From Pseudomonadota bacterium (lineage in GTDB: Bacteria; Pseudomonadota; Alphaproteobacteria; Sphingomonadales; Sphingomonadaceae), in assembly GCA_023433305.1 (NCBI GenBank), contig JAEZCZ010000093.1:1-29221 (forward strand): a DNA stretch of 29,221 nucleotides. The letters run 5' to 3'. The translations under genes were made by a program, and so were the position numbers. Below the pieces are notes generated by a model, which was not told the DNA's origin, did not search any database, and saw only the letters and a list, made by a program, of their open reading frames with translations. Positions 22,920 through 29,221 of the stretch are shown here, one piece after another. Every line of letters begins with the position of its first letter. The first letter of the stretch is position 1.

Positions 22920-23797
22920 AGAATCGACCAGTCGCCGCTGACGAGGCGCGCGGCGAGACGGAAGCCGGCGGTGCGGTATGCGGCGCGCACGGCCGGTTCC
23001 TGCGTCTCGAGCAATCCGGCGAGGAGCAGATGCCCTCCCGGTGGGACCGCATCGGCGAAATCTCCCGCCAGTGCCACGAGCGGACCGGCGAGGATGTTGG
23101 CGATCAGCAGATCGTAGGGCGCCCGACCCGCGAGAAGCGGGTGATCCATGCCCTCGGCCACGACCATCGCGAGTTCGCGATGCCCCGTGCCGAGCGGGAT
23201 CGAATTGAGCGCGGCATTTTCCGCGACGACTCCTTCGCAGACCGCGTCGATGTCGCTCGCCACCGCATCGGCGAGGGGCCAGAGTCGCATCGCGGCGAAC
23301 GCGAGCAGCCCGGTGCCGGTGCCGATGTCGGCGCAGTTGCGCACCACGATGCCGCGGCGTTTCATCCGGTCGAGCATCGCCAGGCAACCGGCGGTGGTCG
23401 CATGCTGGCCGGTGCCGAAAGCTTGCGCGGCGGGGACGACGAGATCGATCGTGCCCGGCGAAGCATCGGCCGCGAAGTCGGGCGTGCGGATGTGGAAGCG
23501 GCCGGCTCGGATCGGCGCGACGAGTTTCTGCGTTTCGGCCACCCAGTCGGTTTCGGGCAGCCTCTCATCCGTGATCGGCGGCGAGTCTTCGCCGAACAGG
23601 GCCGCCACCGCATCGCGATCCGTTCTGGTGGGCCGGCGCGGCAGATAGGCCTCGAGACACCATTCGCCGGGCCGATCCTCCGCTACCTCGCTGCCGGTGA
23701 GCACGATTTCCGGATCCCAATCCTCGAGCGTCTCGTGCGCGGCGAGCGCGGCCTGCACGACCGGTTTCGGGGCGAGGACGACCAGCTTCCAGCTCAC
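22892..23797 (-). CDS. prmA: Ribosomal protein L11 methyltransferase PrmA
   Basis: A 301-residue S-adenosylmethionine-dependent methyltransferase that modifies ribosomal protein L11. The N-terminal substrate domain (about 1-95) contains the AVAALFGE helix. The linker and catalytic domain hold the PrmA hallmark AFGTGQHATT (126-135), then the SAM-binding DIGTGTGLLAFAA (about 156-168), an acidic DIDAV at the end of the next strand, and NILAGPL (about 232-238), the NxxA-type signature. The length is normal. The GTG start overlaps the metallo-beta-lactamase stop as GTGA, so translation is probably coupled to it. Confidence 0.96.
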   Translation of the reverse strand: MSWKLVVLAPKPVVQAALAAHETLEDWDPEIVLTGSEVAEDRPGEWCLEAYLPRRPTRTDRDAVAALFGEDSPPITDERLPETDWVAETQKLVAPIRAGRFHIRTPDFAADASPGTIDLVVPAAQAFGTGQHATTAGCLAMLDRMKRRGIVVRNCADIGTGTGLLAFAAMRLWPLADAVASDIDAVCEGVVAENAALNSIPLGTGHRELAMVVAEGMDHPLLAGRAPYDLLIANILAGPLVALAGDFADAVPPGGHLLLAGLLETQEPAVRAAYRTAGFRLAARLVSGDWSILWLRRRSVA

Positions 23798-24687
23798 GGT
23801 TTGGCTTCTTCTTCGGCGAGCCTGGCATCGAGCCGCGACCTGATACCGGCCGCATAAGCCTCGCAGCGCGGCTCTTCGGCGAGCGAGCCCGCGAGAAGGC
23901 GCTTGCGCATTTCGCTAGCCGAAGGGTGCGGGGTGAGCAGGATCGCGCAATCGAGGCTGGCGAGGCGGAACAGGCCCTCGCGGAAATCGGCGATGTAAGC
24001 GGGATGGTCGCTGAAGCGATAGGCGTCGCTGCTGATCGGCGAGAGGCTGTCCGCATACACGATGGTTCTGCATTCCTCGCCGTCGCAACTCTGCCATTGC
24101 CAACTGAGCGCACCCGGCGTGTGGCCGGGGGTGGCGAGAGGCATCAGCGCGAGATCGCCGAGTCGAACGGTTTCTCCCGGAATGGCCGGGCCGTCGACGC
24201 GCGCGGCGGGAAACGGCTCGTGCATGCCGAACTGCGGATCGTCAGCGGACTCGCGGCCGCTGGCGAGGACCGGCGCGGCCTCGGCCGAGGCGAGCAGGCG
24301 AGCGCCGGTACGCCGCTGAAGTTCGGCTAAGCCGCCGACATGATCGAAATGCTCGTGGCTGTGCAGCAGGAGCTTCACGTCGGCGAGCTGGAAACCGAGC
24401 GCCTCGATATTGGCGGCGATCGCGGCGGCGCCGGCCGCGGTCCCGCCATCGATCAGGACGTGGCCATCGTCACCCACCACCAGGAGCGCGGTGATGCCGC
24501 ACGTACCCACATAGTAGGTGTTGCCGTGGACGCGGAAGGGCGGCCCGGCCTTGTCCCAATCGTCCCAATCGGCGCAAGCGCGAGTCCATTCCCCCCACTG
24601 AGCGCTTGAAAGCGGCGCCACCTGCGGTGCCGGCGCGCAGGACGCCGAAAGCAGCGCCGCCGATAGGGCAAGCGCCCTAGCGGACAT
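23794..24687 (-). CDS. Subclass B3-like metallo-beta-lactamase
   Basis: A 297-residue zinc hydrolase of the metallo-beta-lactamase fold, close in layout to subclass B3 enzymes. The signal sequence ends near Cys17 (SASCAPAP), which could be a lipoprotein site although the lipobox is imperfect. Zinc ligands are all present: HEHFDH (His111, His113, Asp115, His116), His189 in ATPGHTPG and His254 in TPHPS. B3-typical features also include GNTYYVGTCGITALLV and the Ser in YADSLSPIS where other subclasses have Cys. It may hydrolyse beta-lactams, but related periplasmic enzymes have other substrates. Its start overlaps the upstream SDR by 11 nt, and its stop overlaps prmA by 4 nt, so it is embedded in a housekeeping-type operon with no mobile DNA nearby. 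Confidence 0.9.
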   Translation of the reverse strand: MSARALALSAALLSASCAPAPQVAPLSSAQWGEWTRACADWDDWDKAGPPFRVHGNTYYVGTCGITALLVVGDDGHVLIDGGTAAGAAAIAANIEALGFQLADVKLLLHSHEHFDHVGGLAELQRRTGARLLASAEAAPVLASGRESADDPQFGMHEPFPAARVDGPAIPGETVRLGDLALMPLATPGHTPGALSWQWQSCDGEECRTIVYADSLSPISSDAYRFSDHPAYIADFREGLFRLASLDCAILLTPHPSASEMRKRLLAGSLAEEPRCEAYAAGIRSRLDARLAEEEAKP

Positions 24688-25387
24688 AGCTAGCTCCGTT
24701 GGCGTCGAGGACTGCGCCGGTCATGCTCGGCGGCGCGTCGAGCGCGCAGAAGACGGCGATCGAAGCGATCTCTTCGGGCGTGGCGACGCGGCCCAGCGGG
24801 ATGTCGGCCAGCAGGTCGGGGCCGCCGCGCGTGGCGAGATAATCGTCGGCCATCGAAGTGTCGGTGAAGCCCGGCGCGACCGCGAAGCTGAGGATGCCGT
24901 GCCGGGCATAGGCGCGCGCGATGGTCTTGTGCATCGCCAGCATGCCGCCCTTGGACGCAGCATAGTGCCAATGCTCGGGGGAATCGCCGCGATGCCCCGC
25001 TCGGCTGGCGATGTGGATGAGGCGGCCCCCGTGGCCGCGTTCGAGCCAGTGCCGCACCGCAAAGCGGCTCAGCTGCGCCGCCGCAGTGAGGTTGATCCGC
25101 AACGTGTCTTCCCAGACATCGAGCCAGGCGATGTCGGACAAGTCGAGCGGATTGGCCGCGAACAGGCCTGCGTTGTTGATCAGGCCGTCGATCCGTCCGT
25201 CTGCCCTCTCGAGCGCTTCCTCCCACAGCATCTGCGGAGCGGGCGGCTGGGCCAGGTCGGCGGCGATCGTTTCTTCGTCAGCTGCCCGCGTGGCGTGGCC
25301 GATTACGCGGACCCCCCGAGCGCGCAGGGATTCGGCGATGGATTGGCCTATTCCGCGGCTGGAGCCCGTGACGAGAACTGTCGGCAT
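24677..25387 (-). CDS. Short-chain dehydrogenase/reductase
   Basis: A 236-residue NAD(P)-dependent SDR of classical type. Cofactor motif TGSSRGIG (7-14), NNAG (71-74), active-site Ser128 in IASRAG, and YAASK (Tyr142, Lys146) are all intact. The second strand ends in GHATR, where the Arg/His without an acidic residue suggests NADP use. The last part (MTGAVLDANGASYVR) matches the family's usual C-terminus. I chose the ATG at 25387, where the cofactor motif is at the expected distance; an ORF start at 25531 is too long. A TTGACG/TAGGAA promoter lies just upstream. Its stop lies within the metallo-beta-lactamase gene. Substrate unknown. Confidence 0.9.
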   Translation of the reverse strand: MPTVLVTGSSRGIGQSIAESLRARGVRVIGHATRAADEETIAADLAQPPAPQMLWEEALERADGRIDGLINNAGLFAANPLDLSDIAWLDVWEDTLRINLTAAAQLSRFAVRHWLERGHGGRLIHIASRAGHRGDSPEHWHYAASKGGMLAMHKTIARAYARHGILSFAVAPGFTDTSMADDYLATRGGPDLLADIPLGRVATPEEIASIAVFCALDAPPSMTGAVLDANGASYVR

Positions 25388-25394
25388 CGCATTG

Positions 25395-25422
25395 TTCCTA
25401 GACCGGGCCTTAGCTGCGTCAA
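25395..25422 (-). promoter_or_regulatory. Possible housekeeping promoter for the SDR-MBL-prmA operon
   Basis: On the minus strand TTGACG (25422-25417) is followed after 16 nt by TAGGAA (25400-25395). The -35 is near perfect and the -10 moderate. The start codon at 25387 is only 8 nt beyond, so the transcript would be nearly leaderless. Confidence 0.35.
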
Positions 25423-25486
25423 CACGCGAGTCCTCCGCACGGGCGACTGGTCCGCTGAACGGAACGTCAAAGCAGTCGTCCATTTT

Positions 25487-25499
25487 CCGCAATGTGCGG
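25487..25499. promoter_or_regulatory. Inverted repeat in sdh/SDR divergent region
   Basis: CCGCA and TGCGG surround an ATG, forming a perfect 5-bp inverted repeat about 75 nt upstream of sdhC. It lacks a downstream T run on either strand, so an operator is more likely than a terminator. The wider region 25388-25573 must hold the sdh promoter, but no clear element stands out. Confidence 0.25.
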
Positions 25500-25573
25500 T
25501 TCGGAGGGCATGCTTGCCTCGCTCGGTGCATTCGCTAAGGGGAGGCTCACTCTCTCACAGCCGGGACACAGCC

Positions 25574-25954
25574 ATGGCCACACGCCCGCTTTCGCCGCAC
25601 CTGTCGATCTGGAAATGGGGACCGGCCATGCTGGTCTCGATCCTGCACCGCGTTTCGGGAGACGGCCTGACCTTGGTCGGCCTGCCGGTGCTGTTGTGGT
25701 GGCTCGGTGCGCTGGCGAGCGGCCCGGAGGCTTATGAAACCTTCACGTGGGCGGCGACCTCTATCCCGGGATACGTGGTCCTGGTCGGCCTGAGCTGGGC
25801 GTTCTTCAACCACCTGGCGTCGGGGATCCGGCACTTCGTGCTGGACACCGGTGCGGGCTTCGAAGTCGATACCAACAATCGCTGGTCGGTCGTGACGACC
25901 GTGAGCGGAATCGTGATGACCGCGGCCTTCTGGGCCGCGCTCCTGCTGCTGTAA
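25574..25954 (+). CDS. sdhC: Succinate dehydrogenase cytochrome b556 subunit SdhC
   Basis: A 126-residue membrane anchor subunit of succinate dehydrogenase (respiratory complex II), which passes electrons from succinate to ubiquinone in the inner membrane. It starts with the family signature RPLSPHLSIW and then SILHRVSG (quinone-site Ser/Arg region). Three membrane helices are visible at about 19-45, 60-80 and 104-126. The second SdhC signature, HLASGIRHFVLD, contains the likely haem ligand His80 and His87. The ATG at 25574 begins this conserved N-terminus; the longer frame to 24899 lies in the opposite-strand SDR. sdhD follows after 11 nt. Confidence 0.95.
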   Translation: MATRPLSPHLSIWKWGPAMLVSILHRVSGDGLTLVGLPVLLWWLGALASGPEAYETFTWAATSIPGYVVLVGLSWAFFNHLASGIRHFVLDTGAGFEVDTNNRWSVVTTVSGIVMTAAFWAALLLL

Positions 25955-25965
25955 TCGGGGGCAAG

Positions 25966-26355
25966 ATGACCAAGAGCACAGAAATCGGCCAGGTTCGCGG
26001 ATTGGGTTCGGCCCACCAGGGCGGCCATCACTGGCTGCTGATGCAGGCGACCTCCGCCGGCGCGCTGATCACGTGCGCCTACCTCGTGTTCTCGTTCCTG
26101 CTGCTGGACGACTTCTCTTACGCAGCGATGACCGGCTGGCTGAAGGGTCTTGGTCCTTCGTTCGCGTTGGCCCTCCTGATCATCAGCGTGTTCTGGCACG
26201 CGCGGCTCGGGATGCAGATCCTGATCGATGACTATGTGCACGAGTCGGGCCGGCGCTTCGCCGCGCACCTGACGTTGAACCTGGCGACGTTCGCCGGCGG
26301 CGCTTTCGGCTTGCTCTGCCTGATCCGCGTTGCCCTGGGCGGAGCTGCAGCGTGA
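25966..26355 (+). CDS. sdhD: Succinate dehydrogenase membrane anchor subunit SdhD
   Basis: A 129-residue second membrane anchor of complex II. After a soluble start (GLGSAHQGGHHWLLMQ, as in alphaproteobacterial SdhD) there are three membrane helices at about residues 26-46, 58-80 and 101-124. The WHARLGMQILIDDYVHE block between helices two and three has the haem-side His and the Asp-Tyr pair that contributes to the quinone pocket. The ATG at 25966 follows GGGGGCAAG. The stop overlaps the sdhA GTG as GTGA, so translation of sdhD and sdhA is probably coupled. Confidence 0.94.
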   Translation: MTKSTEIGQVRGLGSAHQGGHHWLLMQATSAGALITCAYLVFSFLLLDDFSYAAMTGWLKGLGPSFALALLIISVFWHARLGMQILIDDYVHESGRRFAAHLTLNLATFAGGAFGLLCLIRVALGGAAA

Positions 26356-28217
26356 GCGACAACCAATCTCCCCTGACGCCGCCGACCACCCCGTTCGGCT
26401 CGGCCCCTTCGTACAAGATCGTCGACCACACCTATGACGTCGTGGTCGTCGGCGCGGGCGGCTCTGGCTTGCGCGCAACGATGGGCAGCGCCGAGAGCGG
26501 GCTCAAGACCGCGTGCATCACCAAGGTGTTCCCGACCCGTAGCCATACCGTGGCGGCGCAAGGCGGCATCGCGGCGAGCCTCGGCAACAACAGCCCCGAC
26601 CACTGGACCTGGCACATGTTCGACACCGTCAAGGGCTCGGACTGGCTGGGTGACCAGGACGCGATCGAATACATGGTGCGCGAGGCCCCGCACGCGGTCT
26701 ACGAGCTCGAGCACGCGGGCGTGCCTTTCAGCCGCAATGCCGATGGGACGATCTACCAGCGGCCGTTCGGCGGGCACATGCAGAACATGGGCGAAGGCCC
26801 TCCCGTGCAGCGCACAGCCGCCGCCGCCGACCGCACCGGCCACGCGATGCTCCACGCGCTCTACCAGCAGAGCCTGAAGTACGACGCCGACTTCTTCATC
26901 GAATATTTCGCGATCGACCTGATCATGAAGGACGGTCCGAACGGGAAGCAGTGCGTCGGCGTGATAGCGCTGTCGCTGGACGACGGCTCGATCCATCGCT
27001 TCCGCGCTCAGGCCGTCGTGCTGGCAACGGGCGGCTACGGGCGCTGCTACTTCACCGCGACCAGCGCGCACACCTGCACCGGCGACGGTGGCGGCATGGT
27101 GCTGCGCGCCGGCTTGGCGCTCCAGGACATGGAGTTCGTCCAGTTCCACCCGACCGGCATCTACGGCGCCGGTGTGCTGATCACCGAAGGCGCGCGCGGC
27201 GAGGGCGGTTACCTGACGAACTCCGAGGGCGAGCGCTTCATGGAGCGCTATGCGCCGAGCGCGAAAGACCTCGCCAGCCGCGACGTCGTCAGCCGTTCGA
27301 TGGCGATGGAAATCCGCGAAGGGCGCGGCGTGGGCCCCAACAAGGACCACATCTGGCTCCACCTCGATCACATCGATCCCAAGGTGCTGGCCGAGCGGCT
27401 GCCCGGGATCACCGAGAGCGGCAAGATATTCGCCGGCGTCGACCTGACGCGCCAGCCGCTGCCCGTGGTGCCAACCGTCCACTACAACATGGGCGGCATC
27501 CCCACGAACTATCACGGCGAGGTCGTCACGATCGGCGCCGACGGCAATCCGGAAACCGTGGTGCCCGGCCTGTTCGCGGTCGGAGAGGCGGCTTGCGTCT
27601 CGGTGCACGGCGCCAACCGCCTGGGTTCGAACTCGCTGATCGACCTCGTGGTGTTCGGCCGCGCGACCGGGCATCGGCTCAAGGAACTGCTCAACCCCAT
27701 CGCCGCGCAGGAGGAGTTGCCGAAGGACAGCGCCGATTTCGCGCTGACCCGGCTCGATCACTTCCGCCTCGCCAACGGCGGATCGCCCACGGCCGAAATC
27801 CGCAAGGCGATGCAACAGACCATGAGCGCGCACGCCGCGGTGTTCCGCACCGACGAACTGATGGCGGAGGGCAAGACCAAGCTCGCCGACGTCTATGGGC
27901 GGATGCAGGACATCTCGGTGACCGATCGCTCGCTGATCTGGAACTCCGACCTGATCGAGACGCTCGAGTTGGATAACCTCATCGCGCAGGCGACGGTGAC
28001 GCTGCACGGCGCGCACAACCGCAAGGAATCACGCGGCGCCCACGCGCACGAGGATTACCCCGAGCGCGACGATGCGAACTGGATGAAGCACACCGCGGCG
28101 TGGTTCGACGGATGGGGCGGCCAGGGCGGCAACGTGCGGCTCGATTACCGCCCGGTCCACGAGTATACGCTCACCGACGATGTCGACTACATCAAGCCGA
28201 AGAAGCGGGTGTATTGA
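26352..28217 (+). CDS. sdhA: Succinate dehydrogenase flavoprotein subunit SdhA
   Basis: A 621-residue flavoprotein that oxidises succinate to fumarate in the TCA cycle on the cytoplasmic face of the membrane. The FAD dinucleotide site is VVVGAGGSGLR (about 33-43). The covalent FAD His lies in TRSHTVAAQGG. The substrate and proton-shuttle region is HPTGIYGAG with GARGEGGYL. FAD contacts also include HYNMGGIPTN and HGANRLGSNSLIDLVVFGR. The C-terminus ends YIKPKKRVY as in other SdhA proteins. The start is a GTG in GTGA overlap with sdhD. The iron-sulfur subunit gene sdhB, usually next, is not present; a toxin-antitoxin pair on the other strand begins 63 nt downstream. Confidence 0.97.
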   Translation: MSDNQSPLTPPTTPFGSAPSYKIVDHTYDVVVVGAGGSGLRATMGSAESGLKTACITKVFPTRSHTVAAQGGIAASLGNNSPDHWTWHMFDTVKGSDWLGDQDAIEYMVREAPHAVYELEHAGVPFSRNADGTIYQRPFGGHMQNMGEGPPVQRTAAAADRTGHAMLHALYQQSLKYDADFFIEYFAIDLIMKDGPNGKQCVGVIALSLDDGSIHRFRAQAVVLATGGYGRCYFTATSAHTCTGDGGGMVLRAGLALQDMEFVQFHPTGIYGAGVLITEGARGEGGYLTNSEGERFMERYAPSAKDLASRDVVSRSMAMEIREGRGVGPNKDHIWLHLDHIDPKVLAERLPGITESGKIFAGVDLTRQPLPVVPTVHYNMGGIPTNYHGEVVTIGADGNPETVVPGLFAVGEAACVSVHGANRLGSNSLIDLVVFGRATGHRLKELLNPIAAQEELPKDSADFALTRLDHFRLANGGSPTAEIRKAMQQTMSAHAAVFRTDELMAEGKTKLADVYGRMQDISVTDRSLIWNSDLIETLELDNLIAQATVTLHGAHNRKESRGAHAHEDYPERDDANWMKHTAAWFDGWGGQGGNVRLDYRPVHEYTLTDDVDYIKPKKRVY

Positions 28218-28262
28218 GGCAAGTCGGACGACGAGGCGCGTCAACGGAAGATTTTGAGGGTG

Positions 28263-28278
28263 GCCGCCTCGCAGCGGC
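28263..28278. terminator. Hairpin between convergent sdhA and toxin genes
   Basis: GCCGC and GCGGC pair across a 6-nt loop, and flanking GTG/CAC bases can extend the stem with a 2-nt bulge. It lies between the sdhA stop and the toxin gene stop. There is no T run on either side, so factor-independent termination is doubtful. Confidence 0.3.
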
Positions 28279-28279
28279 A

Positions 28280-28597
28280 TCACTCCCAGTTGCGCCACGC
28301 TTCCAAGTGCAAATGACGCCCGGGATCGCTTTTAACGTGCATGATTCTGACGATCTCGACCCGATCGTCGAAGGCGAGATAATAGATGTGGTGCATCGCG
28401 CATCGTATGCGACGCAAGCCTGGATACACCCGGTCGAGCAACGGATGGTAGAGCGCCGCTCCGGCGAGGGCCTCGATTGTCCTCCTTAGGTCTTCGACAT
28501 ATTCGATGGCCCTTTCGCGCCCCCATTGCGTGATCGTGTAATCGGCGATTTCCTCGATATCTGCTTCGGCTTCTGGTCGAAGAATGACCTCACGCAT
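28280..28597 (-). CDS. RelE/ParE-family toxin
   Basis: A 105-residue protein of the RelE/ParE superfamily. It begins MREVILRPEAEADIEEIADYT, a typical ParE opening with the conserved Ala-Asp-Ile-Glu helix, followed by a second helix containing a Tyr-Val-Glu-Asp segment, then YHPLLDRVYPGLRRIR, and strands ending in HHIYYLAFDDRVEIVRIMHV with an Arg-rich C-terminus. ParE proteins usually poison DNA gyrase, RelE proteins cleave mRNA on ribosomes; the sequence favours ParE. The ATG at 28597 overlaps the antitoxin stop by 8 nt; a TTG at 28612 would add five residues. It is the second gene of the pair. Confidence 0.9.
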   Translation of the reverse strand: MREVILRPEAEADIEEIADYTITQWGRERAIEYVEDLRRTIEALAGAALYHPLLDRVYPGLRRIRCAMHHIYYLAFDDRVEIVRIMHVKSDPGRHLHLEAWRNWE

Positions 28598-28838
28598 CAC
28601 TGCTGGGGCCAAACTTCCGCTCCAAGAAGATATCCCAATCGAACGGTCGCGCGGGGCCGCTATCCAGCCCCTTCTGGATTTCCCGTCGCAGTGCCTCGAT
28701 CTGTTCGTCCTCAGCGATGTAGCGCCGCATCGCCTCTCGGACGACCTCGCTGGTACTGCCGAATTCGCCGGACTCGACCTTTCTACGAGCGAACTCCACG
28801 AACGGCGCGCCTAGGGCGACGGAGGTATTCTTGCTCAT
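28590..28838 (-). CDS. ParD-like antitoxin
   Basis: An 82-residue antitoxin of the ParD/CC2985 type. The N-terminal half is a ribbon-helix-helix DNA-binding domain (SVALGAPFVEFARRKV then GSTSEVVREAMRRY, with GSTSEVV the helix-turn region), and the C-terminal half is a charged segment expected to wrap around the toxin (residues 45-80). Such proteins repress their own promoter as dimers. The ATG at 28838 overlaps the end of the PPIase reading frame as ATGA, and a perfect palindrome lies 10 nt upstream, which is consistent with autoregulation. The toxin gene overlaps its stop. Confidence 0.9.
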   Translation of the reverse strand: MSKNTSVALGAPFVEFARRKVESGEFGSTSEVVREAMRRYIAEDEQIEALRREIQKGLDSGPARPFDWDIFLERKFGPSSDA

Positions 28839-29221
28839 GCCGGCATATTACCAAAAATTGGTAACAACTCAAGGTGCCGCGTCGGTGGTCTTTCCTCTGC
28901 TTGCCTCCGAACGCTGAGGATTTCGACCGGGTCGGCGATGAGTTCGCCTTTCATCCAGCCTTCGCCTTTGTCGGGATCGAGCGGCGCTTCGAAGATCTTG
29001 CGGACGACCTCCATTCCTTCGACCACGTGGCCAAAGGCCGCGTAACCGGCGCGGCGTTCGGGGTCGTCCGAGGTGGGATCGGCGTCGAGGCCCACAAGCG
29101 CCGAGAGCGTGATCGACCAGTCGCCGTTGGCGGTGCCGGGCTCGCCGCGGGCCATCGAGATCGCGCCGGCGATGTGCTTCACGCCGGTCAGGTCGGTCGG
29201 CTCATGCGCGATCGGGGGAAG
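28835..29221 (-). CDS. Cyclophilin-type peptidyl-prolyl isomerase, partial (N-terminus off the edge)
   Basis: The frame is open to the right edge, so the first part of the gene, with any signal peptide, is missing; 128 codons remain. What is visible is the C-terminal part of a cyclophilin: IAHEPTDLTGVKHIAGAISMAR (split here from the block GEPGTANGDWSITLSALVG), then the AAFGHVVEGMEVVRKI block, the normal late strand of the fold. Cyclophilins isomerise X-Pro bonds and, when exported, help fold periplasmic proteins. After EILSVRR, where I would expect the protein to end, the frame continues about 23 residues through the antitoxin operator and stops in ATGA overlap with the antitoxin start. That tail looks recruited by the toxin-antitoxin DNA. 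Confidence 0.85.
   Translation of the reverse strand, partial: LPPIAHEPTDLTGVKHIAGAISMARGEPGTANGDWSITLSALVGLDADPTSDDPERRAGYAAFGHVVEGMEVVRKIFEAPLDPDKGEGWMKGELIADPVEILSVRRQAEERPPTRHLELLPIFGNMPA
28848..28864. promoter_or_regulatory. Palindromic operator of the toxin-antitoxin pair
   Basis: TTACCAAAAATTGGTAA is a perfect inverted repeat (7-bp arms, 3-nt centre) located 10 nt upstream of the antitoxin ATG. It is AT-rich in an otherwise GC-rich region. Its position fits binding by the ribbon-helix-helix antitoxin. It lies inside the last codons of the PPIase reading frame. Confidence 0.65.

Noticed and set aside
22920..23387. Long N-terminal extension of the DUF2459 gene
   Set aside because: This part lies in another frame of prmA and is Arg-rich; the real start gives a normal membrane anchor at 22919.
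26232..28016. 594-codon open frame on the minus strand opposite sdhA
   Set aside because: Antisense shadow of a fully intact sdhA. Its composition is Arg/His/Val-rich without recognisable motifs, typical of GC-rich antisense frames.
1..29221. Mobile elements, CRISPR arrays, tRNA or rRNA genes
   Set aside because: No transposase or integrase frame, no regularly spaced repeats, and no tRNA-like or rRNA-like segments were seen.

Overview
The window reads as chromosomal DNA of a GC-rich alphaproteobacterium, most likely in Sphingomonadales (Erythrobacteraceae or Sphingomonadaceae). This rests on the bamD-recN-ligA neighbourhood, an sdhC-sdhD-sdhA run, a TonB-dependent receptor ending in Phe, a Tat-exported Gfo/Idh/MocA oxidoreductase, a TolA-like small protein and frequent 4-nt GTGA stop/start overlaps. 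The placement is from family recognition, not a database search. I see no rRNA, tRNA, CRISPR array, insertion sequence or prophage.

Layout. Positions 1-328 hold no gene I can support. At 329-5140 lie envelope and accessory genes: an exported protein of unknown function, a TonB-dependent receptor, a small DUF4440/NTF2-like lipoprotein and a CmcJ/NvfI-type oxidoreductase. At 5311-7559 is a cluster of small genes: a 54-residue protein, a translationally coupled pair (2H phosphoesterase-like protein and HAD phosphatase-like protein), an 82-residue protein with an internal repeat, a STAS/SEC14 protein and a DUF6766 membrane protein. Several promoter regions here carry GGAAC elements resembling those of the alphaproteobacterial general stress sigma factor EcfG. 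At 7645-12295 a five-PAS GGDEF-EAL protein and a PilZ protein flank bamD on the opposite strand.

At 12454-17410 is a repair and replication run: recN, a GNAT acetyltransferase, a lipoprotein and ligA, with GTGA overlaps. A small membrane protein, an SDR, a TolA-like protein and a four-helix membrane protein follow (17407-19487). A long minus-strand run (25387 down to 19535) encodes an SDR, a subclass B3 metallo-beta-lactamase, PrmA, a DUF2459 protein, a Tat-exported Gfo/Idh/MocA oxidoreductase and a CE15-like esterase. The first four overlap each other and look co-translated. The last two look like an exported carbohydrate pair.

At 25574-28217 are sdhC, sdhD and sdhA. sdhB does not follow. 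Instead there is an opposite-strand ParDE-type toxin-antitoxin pair, whose start and palindromic operator lie inside the 3' end of a cyclophilin-type PPIase gene that runs off the right edge.

The best candidates for something not well described are the 2H phosphoesterase/HAD pair, which resembles the end-healing chemistry of RNA repair, with a GGAAC-bearing 14-bp palindrome upstream; and the toxin-antitoxin pair nested in the PPIase gene beside an sdh cluster lacking sdhB.
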